Shown one piece after another: positions 30,041-40,389 of a stretch of DNA of 64,000 nucleotides. Both the position numbers and the translations under genes were made by a program. Position 1 is the stretch's first letter. Every line of letters starts with the position of its first letter. This DNA is from Hormiphora californensis (Eukaryota; Ctenophora; Tentaculata; Cydippida; Pleurobrachiidae), in contig CM035350.1 in the NCBI GenBank assembly GCA_020137815.1, positions 62,001 to 126,000 on the forward strand, written 5' to 3'. The notes beneath the pieces were generated by a model. The model was not told where the DNA came from and ran no database searches. It saw only the letters and a list, made by a program, of their open reading frames with translations.

Positions 30041-30655
30041 TTCCGTTTGGTCCCAGTTTGAGACGAACCAGACATCGTACGACCTTAAACCAAGCGGCAT
30101 TCGACAGATAATTGTCTCGTGCATGTACCCATCTGGGTGGCGACTCTCCACCTTACCTATGACGCGCGCAATGACGTCACGAGTGACGTCATTGCGCGAG
30201 ACCGACTAACTTTTTTCAAACGCCTCTAGCACCCTGAAGACGTGTTCCGATTTCTGATTTGACGAAAAATCGTTACCGGCAAATCGTCTGAACTTTCAGA
30301 TACTATATAGCGAATTTTCGTAGCTTATCATTTTGAGCCCTTAAATCGCGTCGGAAGTCAAAAATTTGACGAAAAATTCAGCAAATTGAACGTTTTTCGA
30401 ATAAAAACTCCCTTTCCTGACCACTGTGGTCAATGAAACTTTACAAGCTCCTTTGGGGTATTGATTAAAAATATATCGTGATGCAATTACGTCGTTACGA
30501 CGTCACTAATTACGTCAAATGACGTCATTATGACGTCTAAAATACGATTTTCACAGAAATACGTCTCGTTTCTCATATAACGCATCATTTCGACAATATT
30601 ACATCATGAAATAATGTCATGCTGCGATTAGAAACCAAAAAGGGACCTAAATTAA
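30041..30655. other. Non-coding region rich in TGACGTCA
   Basis: Holds a perfect palindrome GCGCAATGACGTCAC-GAG-GTGACGTCATTGCGC region (about 30165-30198) and a cluster of TGACGTC/GACGTCA sites at 30478-30550. The octamer is the CRE/ATF consensus. No gene recognised. Confidence 0.5.
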
Positions 30656-30798
30656 GCCAAAACTAATTGAAATTAGTTGGCGGGAAAGGTGACCCACTTA
30701 CACCTTTGCCTGCTGCCGGGATCAGGGATTTAAGAGTTGAATATAATGGAATAAGACAGTGAAAGAGAGTGTGATAGAGTGAGAGAGAGGGAGAGAGA

Positions 30799-30876
<78 letters not shown>

Positions 30877-32062
30877 CTGGCTTGGCTGGCTGGCTGGAAA
30901 ATTTAATGGTGGACAATACAGCAATGAAAAATAAATAAATATTAAACATACTGAGTCCCGCCCCGTGCGAAGAGATCGATACTCGTAAAGATTGACATAT
31001 AAAACAGGAAGATGATCTCCACAAGCTTGTGGGGCAAAATTTGGTGAGTTCTAGATGCACTCTATTACACCTTTTCTCAAAATATACTTTCTCTCTGGGT
31101 GCTCGTGTCTCAGTTCGTTAAGAGTTTTAATGGATTTCCTCCTTTCAACCCTCTCTTCAAAACTCCTGTCAGGCTCGATATAAACACGGCTATAACTGCC
31201 AGACTTTCTCAACTCACGCGCCTTCCTCAAAAGAACAAGGAGACTGTCTCTAGACTGCAATGTCACTTTAACAGGCCTAACCTTACCCTCAACTTTTGAT
31301 CCCAACCTGATACAGCTGTCCAGAAGTGGCTTCTCATTCAGTTCCTCTAACAAAGACGTAACCGTGGCATCCACAGTACCTCCAGCAGGTTCCTCGGGCA
31401 GCCCAAAAATCATCAGATTCTTGGAGCGGTCCTCTTGGTCAGCTCTTGGGACTGATGCTTTACTGACAGCTTTCTGAATTTTCATCGGAGCAAGTGCAGC
31501 ACTACAGTTCTGCGTCAAGATAGCTGAGTAGCTCTTCAGGTCACTCTGTACAGTCTTCGTCAAAGCTGCAGACTCCACATTTCGAATTTCATCTTTCAGC
31601 TGGATAACTTGATCTTGAAGATCAATTATCCTTCGGTGGGTATCAGCCAGCTCCTTCTGTAGGCTGTTCCTCTCGTCCTCCCCATCAACACTGGAAGTTG
31701 ACGGTCTCCTACTCCCCAGGGGGAATGCAAGATCAAAAAGTAGATTGCATGACTCCGCCAGAAAATACGCAAGATTATTCTTCATGTACTTCCTCCCATT
31801 AAAGAATTCAATACTGATATCAGGAACAGGCATTCCTCTACTTATCAGATCGTGCAGCTCATCTGGAGTATACTTATTCATTGAACCAGGCGATGTGTTG
31901 TCACGAATCATGTTATACAACTTTGTAACTTTGTCAGGGGCAGGGTCTTGGGGATTCCACTTCATCATGATGTAACGGTGATCCTCGAACGGTGAGACAG
32001 TTGCAAGCAGAGATAACAATCAGAGCGATAAAAATCATTCGCAGCAACAGCAATGTGATCTG

Positions 32063-32099
<37 letters not shown>

Positions 32100-32299
32100 A
32101 GAGAATGAGAGAGGGAGAGATAGGGACAGGGAGACAGGGAGGAGAGAGAGAGGGATAGAACGAACAAGAATAAGTTACCCTCGAAAAATATGAGATTGAG
32201 ATACCGAGGGATAGAATGAGAGTTTGTGGTGATACCCGGCAGGAGCAAAAGATGTAAGTGGGTCACCTTTCCCGCCAACTAATTTCAATTAGTTTTGGC
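30656..32299. mobile_element. TIR/TTAA element carrying a LINE-ORF1-like gene
   Basis: The left end GCCAAAACTAATTGAAATTA... and the right end are reverse complements over about 65 bp (the first 47 perfect). TTAA flanks both ends (30652-30655, 32300-32303). Inside are GA microsatellites near each end and the 322-codon gene at 31051-32019. TTAA duplication is typical of piggyBac-type integration, but no transposase is present. Fragments of the same end occur at 8549-8640 and 32326-32390. Confidence 0.8.
31051..32019 (-). CDS. LINE ORF1-type nucleic-acid-binding protein (in TIR element)
   Basis: 322-codon intact ORF. The N-terminal part (about 1-110) is of unknown fold. A coiled coil follows (about 115-150; QKELADTHRRIIDLQDQVIQ), then an RRM-like core (about 195-265; SKNLMIFGLPEEP...). 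The basic C-terminal domain is about 270-322 (YIEPDRSFEERVERRKSIK). This order (coiled coil, RRM, CTD) is that of L1/CR1-type ORF1 proteins, which coat LINE RNA and act as nucleic-acid chaperones. No reverse transcriptase follows. Homologous to the 341-codon protein at 33102-34127, sharing QNCSAA.AP...KASVP. The in-frame ATG at 31965 may be the real start. Confidence 0.75.
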   Translation of the reverse strand: MLSLLATVSPFEDHRYIMMKWNPQDPAPDKVTKLYNMIRDNTSPGSMNKYTPDELHDLISRGMPVPDISIEFFNGRKYMKNNLAYFLAESCNLLFDLAFPLGSRRPSTSSVDGEDERNSLQKELADTHRRIIDLQDQVIQLKDEIRNVESAALTKTVQSDLKSYSAILTQNCSAALAPMKIQKAVSKASVPRADQEDRSKNLMIFGLPEEPAGGTVDATVTSLLEELNEKPLLDSCIRLGSKVEGKVRPVKVTLQSRDSLLVLLRKARELRKSGSYSRVYIEPDRSFEERVERRKSIKTLNELRHEHPERKYILRKGVIECI

Positions 32300-32328
32300 T
32301 TAATAGTTATCAATTAATTATACCAAAA

Positions 32329-32670
32329 CTAATTGAAATTAGTAGGCCGGAAAGGTTGCCCTATGATCTGAGCTACCTTTGCCACCGTAACATTCACGGG
32401 GTACAGACAGGGTATAACAGATGCTTCTTCTATCTTCAAAAGGGAATGTACTGGTGCCAAAGGTAGCTCATTCGGAAAAGCAAACATGATTGATTCAGAT
32501 AAAGATTCGAGAAAATTTTCTCGGTTGGTACAGTAGACTGTGGTACCTGGGACCACTTCTTGCTCTGGGTAGGTAGATATGATGTAAAAATAGTATCGGG
32601 CGAGGGGGGTTTGATGGGGAATACCCGTCACACTCACCGGGGTTTCGTGGAGAGGGCCAGCCGGGACCAC
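32329..32670 (-). CDS. Hypothetical ORF, possible exon
   Basis: 113 codons, including ARYYFYIISTYPEQEVVPGT and FAFPNELPLAPVHSLLK. The composition is convincing, but no family is recognised and the 3' end overlaps a terminal-repeat fragment (32326-32390). A GT donor-like site occurs near 32640. Confidence 0.25.
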   Translation of the reverse strand: MVPAGPLHETPVSVTGIPHQTPLARYYFYIISTYPEQEVVPGTTVYCTNRENFLESLSESIMFAFPNELPLAPVHSLLKIEEASVIPCLYPVNVTVAKVAQIIGQPFRPTNFN

Positions 32671-33101
32671 AGCAGATGGAACAAAGAAATGAAAATGAAA
32701 ATGAACTTCAACATTTATAATAGAGTCATATAAGTGACTCTACCCGCTCTCACACTATAGACATATGCAAACAAGTCATACATATCCTACAAGGCTGAGA
32801 GGCTTAGATCAGGGGGCCAACAGGCAAGAGATATTGGACTGGGTATGATTCTCGACCCTCAAGGTGGTTTCCGAGGGCAAATGGTGCGAGCCGAGTATAA
32901 AGGGAGGCGGAGAGACGTATCCCTTTGGCCTATGCTACAGTTGATTAGATACACGTTTCATACCCACCAATTATTATTATTATTATTATTATATCTAAAA
33001 TGTATACATTACATATACTGCCCCTTTTTTGTGGGCAAAACGGATAGCCATTAATAAGTCCCATTAGAAGTCTCTTCAGTGCACATGTCACTGATTAGAA
33101 G
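32671..33101 (+). mobile_element. Retroelement 3' end with (ATT)n tail
   Basis: The sequence AGTTGATTAGATACACGTTT leads into CATACCCACCAA(TTA)n at about 32970-32992, a 3' tail typical of CR1/L2-like LINEs and SINEs. The rest of the stretch up to the ORF1 stop is non-coding. Confidence 0.45.
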
Positions 33102-34127
33102 TCAGCCACATTTAATTACCCCCCTGCTAACCCAATATCGTCCATTCGGATTGTCTCGCCTCAGTCCTTTCACTGTATCAACGAGAGTTTTCCGTTCTCG
33201 CTGTTCCTCCGGTGTTAGGTCGGGGGAAAGAAACACCGAGGAAAATTTCTCTGAATCCCGGAGCTGCTTTGCTTTCCTGAGAAGCTGCAACAAGGTTTCC
33301 CTCCTTTCAAGGGTAACGATTACTGGTCTTGGTCGGTTATCAGTCTTTTCGCCGACTCGCTTTGTGGAAGTTATGACTGGTTTTTCATTCAGCTCTGTAA
33401 AAATATCTCGAACTTCATGCTCAGTGGTTCTTGCAGTAGTTTCTGGTAGCCCAAACAAAACCAAATTCAGCTTTCGATCAGGAGTTGCTTCTTCTGTTGT
33501 ACCGCCTGTGGGAAGGGGCACTGACGCTTTCTTCCATGCTGCTTGGAGGCGGGATGGTGCAATAGCCGCTGAGCAGTTCTGGACAAGTACTTTGGAGTAG
33601 CCCTGCAATTGCTTCTGAACAGACTCCGACACCGAATTGAGTTTCTGACCTTGTACTTCAATCAAACTTTTTTGTGCTTCAATCAGCTTCTCTTGTAACT
33701 CAATCCTTGATACCCGATGTTTATCAACCTCTTCCTTGAATGAGCCAAGCTCTTTTTGTACCTCCTTGAGTTTCCGATTACACTCCTCTAGTTCCCGACG
33801 TTCTTTCATACGGGCAGTTTCATCGTTATTTTTCATACATTGTCCAGCTTCCCTCGCTATCAGAAGAATATGACGGCAGAGTTTCTTGGTGAAGGCCATG
33901 AACTGATCTCCATCATAATTTCTTGGAGCGTAGTCTACTGGCAGTGATCGACTGGAATCCAAGAATAACATTCGCAGCTTTTCATCCACCTGATAGTGAC
34001 TCGGTTTGGTTCCATTCCTGATTAACAAAACGTCTCTTACTGCATAACGAAGTAGTTCCATCACCGAGGGATCAACACATTTCAGTGGATCGGCATCTGC
34101 ATCAGAGGTCTTGAGTTTCTCCGTCAT
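33102..34127 (-). CDS. LINE ORF1-type protein
   Basis: 341-codon ORF. N-terminal domain of unknown function, then a long coiled coil (about 115-185; RRELEECNRKLKEVQKELGS to LQEKLIEAQKSLIEVQGQK). An RRM-like core follows (about 220-285; RKLNLVLFGLPETTARTTEH) and a CTD (FLSPDLTPEEQRERKTLVDT). Expected to bind retroelement RNA. The 5' leader (34128-34230) shares AATTAATTTGTTTAAAG with about 59103-59120, so it belongs to a repeated LINE family. No endonuclease/RT ORF2 follows, so this is an ORF1-only remnant or a rearranged copy. Confidence 0.75.
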   Translation of the reverse strand: MTEKLKTSDADADPLKCVDPSVMELLRYAVRDVLLIRNGTKPSHYQVDEKLRMLFLDSSRSLPVDYAPRNYDGDQFMAFTKKLCRHILLIAREAGQCMKNNDETARMKERRELEECNRKLKEVQKELGSFKEEVDKHRVSRIELQEKLIEAQKSLIEVQGQKLNSVSESVQKQLQGYSKVLVQNCSAAIAPSRLQAAWKKASVPLPTGGTTEEATPDRKLNLVLFGLPETTARTTEHEVRDIFTELNEKPVITSTKRVGEKTDNRPRPVIVTLERRETLLQLLRKAKQLRDSEKFSSVFLSPDLTPEEQRERKTLVDTVKGLRRDNPNGRYWVSRGVIKCG

Positions 34128-34228
34128 AACTTCTGCCTGCCCCTACGGGCGGTCTCAACATCCTGAGGACATATCTCAAATTAATTTGTTTAAAGTAGTG
34201 TTGAAAACAACATGAATTAAAGAGTTTA

Positions 34229-35948
34229 ACGGCCAGCGTTAAAATCTGGGTGTTTTGGGAGTGCTGACAAACGGTTTTTTAGGGTTAGGGCTAAAGTAGG
34301 ATTAGGGTTAGGGTTGGGGTTTGGGTTGGGGTTAGGCCTTGACATTCCCTACCAGAAAATTCACTAACCCCAACACCGATTGGCATCACTTTCCAGCAGC
34401 CGAAGAGAAGCTGCCGAAGAGAGAAAGGGGGTAACCGTATGAAGAGTTAATCGCGATGAGTCTCATTCACATTGGGTTCGATCATTTGCCCCCGGTGTTG
34501 GGGTTAGTAATAAACTTTGAATCAGCTAAAACGGTTGAGTGGTTTGGCGGTAAGAGCCATTTTAGTGAATCAACTTTTTTGGCAGCGCGCGGCGTCGCAA
34601 TGCATCGCGTTTTTGTCTTTTTTTGGCGCCCTTCTGCAAATGTGAGGGCGCGGCAGAGAAAAGACGGAAACACGATGTCACACCAGATAGAACTAGTAGG
34701 AGACACTAAAGTCGGATTTTTTGAAACTGTCATCCCCCTGAAATAGCAAAATAAACCGGATTTATGGTCATTTGCGAAATTTGAAAATACCCAGGGGGTG
34801 ACAGTTTCAAAAAATCCGATATTACACCCCAAACGGGCGCGATTATAATCTGGGTGCCTTGCAGCCTGTTTACAGGTGCGCGCTACCAAAAGAGTATACT
34901 TAGACCGACTTTTTTCAAACGGCTATGCCATGGAACCACATGGCCGATTTGAGTAAACTAAACAGTATCAGTTAGAGAATCGATAACCCTAACCGATAAC
35001 CACAAACCAAACCCTAACCAGACCCTGTCTGGCGCTGCGACCCACCTGAGCGCAAATTGGGGTCTGGCGCCGCCAGACAGACCAGACCCTAACGGATAGC
35101 CCTAACCCGTCGCGCGCGCCAAAACTACGAATTGTTAGCAATGAAAGGCACCCAGATTTTAACGTTTTCCACCCCAAACTACTAAAGTACACCCCAAACT
35201 ACTATGTCCCTCACTCGGGTTTTGTGAAATTTCCCACGGTCATAACTCCACTCCCTGATGAGATAGAGACTTGAAATTTGTTGTGTACGAAGAACTCGAT
35301 ATGATCTCCCTACAAAACAAATTTCAAGTCTCTATCTTATCAGGGGGTGGAGCTATGGCCGTCTAAAATCCGGTCGCGCGCAGCAAGGGACATAGTAGTT
35401 TGGGAGGACCTTTAGCGTGGTACGCGCAAAAAAATGCGCGCCACATACCTAAAATAACAGGTGTGTAGCGCGCATTTTTTTGCGTGTACCACGCTAGTGT
35501 CTCCTACTAAACGGGGGGGAAACGTTAAAATCTGGGACGCCGTTACGATCTGGGTGTTTGGTGGCCTGTTTACAGGTGCGCGCTGCCAAAAAAGTTGATT
35601 CACTAAAATGACTCTAACCGCCAAACCACTCAACCGTTTTGGCTATTTCAAAGTTTATCTGGAAGGAAATGTCAAGGCCTAACCCCAACCCAAACCCCAG
35701 CCCTAACCCTAACCCCACTTTAGCCATAACCCTAAAAAACCGTTTGTCAGCACTCACGAAACACCCAGATTTTAACGCTGGCCTAAAATCTGGGTGCCTT
35801 CCATTCATCGATTTTGGCAGTCGAGACGGGTTAGGGCTGTTGTTAGGGTCGGGTTAGGGGTTTGTTTGGGGTTATCGGTTAGGGCTATCGATTCTTTATC
35901 AGATACCGTTTAGTATCTCAAATCGGCCATGTGGTTGCACGGCTATAG
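34229..35948. mobile_element. Nest of foldback elements with telomere-like core
   Basis: At least six inverted pairs: 34229-34345 with 35680-35787; 34528-34590 with 35578-35645; 34711-34740 with 34797-34827; 34915-34997 with 35868-35948; 35160-35250 with 35340-35403; 35413-35443 with 35467-35497. TTAGGG/CCCTAA tracts lie in the outermost arms (34280-34335, 35690-35730). No genes. The 35160-35403 motif recurs in the satellite at 59.7-62.7 kb. Confidence 0.75.
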
Positions 35949-35971
35949 GGATCCCTAAAAAACTGTCCAGA

Positions 35972-36140
35972 AGGCTAAGGTTTGGGCTCCTTAACTGCTT
36001 TTCTCTGCGGAACAAAGCAATCGATATCCTGGAACTTGCAGTAGATGAAGACTTAGATGCTTTTGCACTAACAGAAACATGGATGAAAAAGGACGATGGT
36101 GCTCTCTGTGCTCTTTTCAAAGAAGCAGGTTTCAATCTTC
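35972..36140 (+). pseudogene. LINE endonuclease N-terminal fragment
   Basis: Reads RFGLLNCFSLRNKAIDILE and then EDLDAFALTETWMKKDD. This is the start of an apurinic-type (EEP) endonuclease domain of CR1/L2-like LINEs, where the N and the TETW glutamate are catalytic-region residues. It breaks off into a (GAAAC)n repeat at 36137. May belong with the RT fragment at 38650-39033, same strand. Confidence 0.65.
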
Positions 36141-36355
36141 ATAAATCGAAACGAAACGAAACGAAAAAAAATGAGAAAAAATAAACGAAACGAAACGAAA
36201 AAATTTTGACCAAAAATAAACGAAACGAACCGAAACGAAAAAATTTTGACCAAAAATAACCGAAACGAAACGAAATCAAATAACCAAACCGAAACGAAAC
36301 GAAACAAACCGAACGAAACGAACCGAATTTTAAAACCGAACCGAACTGAACCGAA
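36137..36355. repeat. (CGAAA)n-derived minisatellite
   Basis: Many copies of CCGAAACGAAACGAA with interspersed AAATTTTGACCAAAAATA. A smaller patch is at about 39520-39595. Confidence 0.8.
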
Positions 36356-36504
36356 ACATTTTGACCGACTGCCAGCTGCAGACTTGCACCAAGTCTGCTG
36401 CAGACTTGCCTGAAGACGTGACCATTATATATATAATATCGTTGTCTATCTTGTTAATTATTGCCAAGTTAGACTGTTATATAAAATAAAAGAGTTTGTA
36501 CAAA

Positions 36505-36664
36505 ATTAAGTCCAAAAACCAATTAAATAAATTAGTTTGGATGCCCGGGCCCATGTGGTGTCACGGGGGTAACACCTTTAGGCTACTGCCATAATTAACG
36601 GCATATCTCGTTAATTTTTAATTGTTATCCTTCAATCTTTCTATCTCTATCTATCGCTCTCTCA

Positions 36665-36741
<77 letters not shown>

Positions 36742-36952
36742 ACTGTTTCTTTCACTATATCTCTTTTTTTCTCTCTCCTCTTATTTATCTCTCCGTCTTT
36801 CTTGATTATATCTCACTCTTTCTATCCTAATTTCTTTTGCCTTTATCTCTCTCGATATCCATTATTTATGACAGTAGCCTAAAGGTGTTACCCCCGTGAC
36901 ACCACATGGGCCCGGGCATCCAAACTAATTTATTTAATTGGTTTTTGGACTT
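36505..36952. mobile_element. CT-core inverted-repeat element, copy 2
   Basis: Arms 36505-36588 and 36873-36952 are reverse complements (AGTCCAAAAACCAATTAAAT...GGTGTTACCCCCGTGACACC). They enclose a (CT)n microsatellite (36650-36735) and CT-rich DNA. No ORF of note. Confidence 0.8.
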
Positions 36953-36989
36953 AATTTCTGTTCTTTTTGGTGTTAAATAGAAAAAGCTA

Positions 36990-37640
36990 TTTTTTCTGAT
37001 TTCTGCATATTTTCGAACTTGAATAGTTCATAAATATGCGAATAACGACTAAACGGTGAGAGATACGACTTTTTGTCAGGGGGACGACCCCCATAAATCG
37101 ACTATTCTGCGCCGGAATATGTCCATGAAAACGTTCTAGGACCAGCCGAAGTGGAAATATTAAGAATATGCATTAAATCATGAATCGGTGCATAAATATG
37201 CAAATAACGGCTTAACGGTGCCAGATAGAGATTTTTGTCCCGAGTAAGACCCCCCATAAATCGACTATTTTGCGTCGAAATATGTCCACGAAAACGTTCT
37301 AGGATCAGCCGAAGTGGAAATATTAAGAATATGCATTAAATCATGAATCGGTGCATAAATATGCAAATAACGGCTTAACGGTGCGAGATACGACTTTTTG
37401 TCCGGGGGACGACCCCCCATAAATCGACTATTTTGCGTCGAAATATGTCCATGAAAACGTTCTAGGACCAGCCGAAGTGAAAATATTGAAAATATGCATA
37501 AAATCGTGAATAGGTGCATAAATATGCAAATAACGGCTTAGCGGTGCGAGATAGAGATTTTTGTCCCGAGTAAGACCCCCCATAAATCGATGATTCCGCG
37601 TCGAATGAGACCGGTTTCAAGATTCTATGACCTTCGAGTC
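36990..37640. repeat. 163-bp satellite-like repeat, block 2
   Basis: CATAAATATGC(A/G)AATAACG starts at about 37029, 37191, 37354 and 37517 (period 162-163). Each unit has a CCCCCCATAAATCGA segment and ATATGTCCA(T/C)GAAAACGTTC. Four units, directly following the CT-core element as in block 1. Confidence 0.85.
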
Positions 37641-38048
37641 GTGTCAAATCGCGACCATGGTTTAAATGAATATTTAATGACTAATTATTGAATAATTAAT
37701 GAACTATGGCGATTTCGAAGTTCTCACACAGCTATTACCGAGCGCAATGATGTAAGGAACCACTGTTCTAAACGGCAAGTCTCTACTATTTGTGGTTTAG
37801 GAGAACACTCAAAGATAAAAAAGCGTCCTCCTCCCCTCCCCTCCCCTCCCCTCCCCTCCCCCTCCTTACATTTTTGCATTTTGGGACCCCTCTGGCAAAT
37901 TTTTACCTTACATCCGATCGTTCTGAAAATTTGCATGCCTCTTCTCCTATATGAGGGCCCTCAGAGTACAAAATTTCAGCTCTCTACTTCATCTGGAACA
38001 TGCTTTTTTAAAGCATCAAAAACCCCGAAATCTGCAATGGTATATAGT

Positions 38049-38188
38049 AGCACTGGCAGGTTTTCACGCGCTTGTGTGTAGAAGTGTTGCGTGTGCTCTC
38101 TCTTTTGTTTTTTGAGTTAGAGGGTATTTCTAAGGTGGGGGCTCTGCCCCCACACCCCCCTTTTCGGCCCGGGGCACTTGCCAGTGCT
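38049..38188. mobile_element. Short MITE
   Basis: Ends AGCACTGGCAGG and CTTGCCAGTGCT are inverted. The interior has GGGGGCTCTGCCCCCAC hairpins. hAT-like appearance, no clear target duplication. Confidence 0.5.
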
Positions 38189-38193
38189 ATGAC

Positions 38194-38630
38194 AACTGCA
38201 GACAATGATGTTATTTTATATTGATTATTGAGCTGTGAGGTACTTACTACCTTAGCTGATCTTGTTAATTATTGCCAAGTTAGACTGTTATAAAAAATAA
38301 ATGAGTTTGTACAAAACAACTGCAGACAATGATGTTTTTTTATATTGATTATTGAGCTGTGAGGTACTTACTACCTTAGCTGATCTTGTTAATTATTGCC
38401 AAGTTAGACTGTTATATAAAATAAAAGAGTTTGTACAAAACAACTGCAGACAATGATTTTATTTTATATTGATTATTGAGCTGTGAGGTACTTACTACCT
38501 TAGCTGATCTTGTTAATTATTGCCAAGTTAGACTGTTATATAAAATAAAAGAGTTTGTACAAAACAACTGCAGACAATGATGTTATTTTATATTGATTAT
38601 TGAGCTGTGAGCACTTGAATCAGTACTTTG
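38194..38630. repeat. 124-bp tandem repeat
   Basis: AACTGCAGACAATGAT begins at 38194, 38318, 38442 and 38566, an exact period of 124 bp, with near-identical units. Part of the unit also stands alone at about 36437-36505, beside the CT-core element. Confidence 0.9.
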
Positions 38631-38649
38631 ATAATTGATACCTGCCTGC

Positions 38650-39033
38650 CGCCTGGAAAATAATTTCGGTATTATCTCCTACAGACTGGACTTCAAAGCC
38701 TGTCTAATCGCTTATAAGATAGTCTATGGAATGGCACCAGGTTACCTCCAGGAAATGGTTCCTCTTGATAAAAGCTGGGGAGTCTCCAGGACAACAAGGA
38801 TGACTAGTGTTATTGATCCTTACAGATTAAAACACCCCAAGATGACCAGTATCAACGCCAATTCTAAATTGAGACGTAGGAGACTATCAGTATTTCTGCC
38901 TGCTATTTGGAATGAGCTACCCCTCGAGTTAAGGTCGATCCCCAACGTTGATACCTTTAAAGCTCGCCTGAAAACACATCTCTTCGTTGGTGCATTTGGA
39001 GTGGGTGATGGGGAACCCATGGCTGAGTTGTAA
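38650..39033 (+). pseudogene. LINE reverse-transcriptase C-terminal fragment
   Basis: Reads YRLDFKACLIAYKIVYGMAP, then RLSVFLPAIWNELPLELRSI and TFKARLKTHLF. This is the conserved C-terminal end of CR1/Jockey-type LINE ORF2. It is followed by GGCGGTATATAAGCGCGG and an (ATT)n tail near 39350, the element's 3' end. 5'-truncated at 38.65 kb. Confidence 0.8.
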
Positions 39034-39794
39034 TGTTTGTTGTAGTTGTGGGGTCTGCGGGCAATCAGTGTCATCCTCTCTCTAGTCATGTTATTAAATC
39101 ACTATCTGGTATCCTTTTTTGAGCAGGTGTGAGTATAGCGTGTTTAAAATTATATCTACAGGTTTATGGGACCAGTTATTCCCCCAGTTTGATAAGTCCA
39201 GTTAATTTGGTTTTCCATATATTGTCTTTTTCAACCAGAATTGTTCGTGTGCGATATTTTTACTCTAGGATATACCGCTCTGATGACTCGTCGGAACATC
39301 GCCAATATTTTGACATGTTTCCGTCGGGTATGGGCGGTATATAAGCGCGGAATATTATTATTATTATTATTATCTTTCTCTGTTGGGTCTCTGATCTGTT
39401 GGCTTCTCTCTGATGGATTCTTTCTGTTGGAGAGACCTTGTTTTGTTCAACCCCTTTTTATTTTATTTACTGCAAATGGCAGTCTAGCTTGGCAAATCTA
39501 AGATATAGTCCAACCAAACTGAATTTTGAAACTGAACAGAATTTTAAAAACCAAACCGAAACGAAACGAATTTTAAAAACCGAAACGAACCGGATCTCCA
39601 ACTCCTTCAAACCCCGACCTGCTGGCATCTCCATCAAACCTAGATCCCCCAAACCTGTTTCCTAATTCTCTTCAGCTCGGATCAACTCTTCTCCCTTCCC
39701 GTGGATCACCTCCCCCATCCCCTCCTCTCGGATCGCATCTTCCTTCTCGGATCTCATCCCTTCCTCTCCTCTCCCCTCCCCGGATCCCGGTGTG
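39034..39794. other. LINE 3' UTR and low-complexity DNA
   Basis: LINE 3' UTR to about 39375 with its (ATT)n tail, then a GAAAC-repeat patch and CT-rich sequence with repeated CTCGGATC near 39670-39790. No gene seen. Confidence 0.45.
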
Positions 39795-40365
39795 CGGACT
39801 CTAGTGCTACACTCTAAGTCTACAGTGGACTCTATATTTAAATTTAGATTTAGATAAAGAGTCCAAATAAGTCTAAACTCTAGGAGGACTCTTTATCTAA
39901 AAAGTCTACACAGGGCGGACTCTTTATCTAAAAAGTCTAAACAAAGTGGACTCTATATCTACATAAATCTAAATTAGATATAGAGTCCGCCTTTCGCCGC
40001 GAACTCGAGATTTCGGCCGTTAGGCCGGAAACGAGAGTTTGCTCTACCCCTATACTAATTTAGAAGTGTTAGGGCCGTTATTTGGGTTCGAGGTTAGGGT
40101 TAGTGTTAGGGTTAGGTTTTGGGTTGGGTTAGGATTTTAGACATAGAGTCCGGGTTGGAGGATTTGGCGCCAAAATGTACTAGAGGACTCTATATCTAAA
40201 AATTCTACACAGGGCGGACTCTTTATCTAAAAAGTCTACACAGGGAGGACTCTTTATCTAAACTTTTTTTCAAAATCTAACTGTAGATAAAGAGTCCGTT
40301 TTTAGATATAGAGTCCGCCTTGGATTTAGATAAAGAGTCCGTTAGCACTAGAGTCCGCCCACCCC
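39795..40365. mobile_element. Foldback element built of GGACTCT(T/A)TATCT motifs
   Basis: Ends GCGGACTCTAGTGCTA and TTAGCACTAGAGTCCGC are inverted. The interior repeats GGACTCTTTATCTAAA in both orientations and contains a telomere-like GGTTAGGGTTAGTG tract (40090-40135). Related motifs occur in the NCAPH intron (41637-41750). Confidence 0.7.
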
Positions 40366-40389
40366 GGATCCCATATCCTCTTCTCCACT

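Noticed and set aside
30730-31060. Serine/leucine-rich ORFs
   Set aside because: Translations of the (GA)n/(CT)n microsatellite near the end of the TIR element.
34280-34340. True telomere
   Set aside because: TTAGGG units are short, degenerate, internal and within inverted-repeat arms; the contig continues on both sides.
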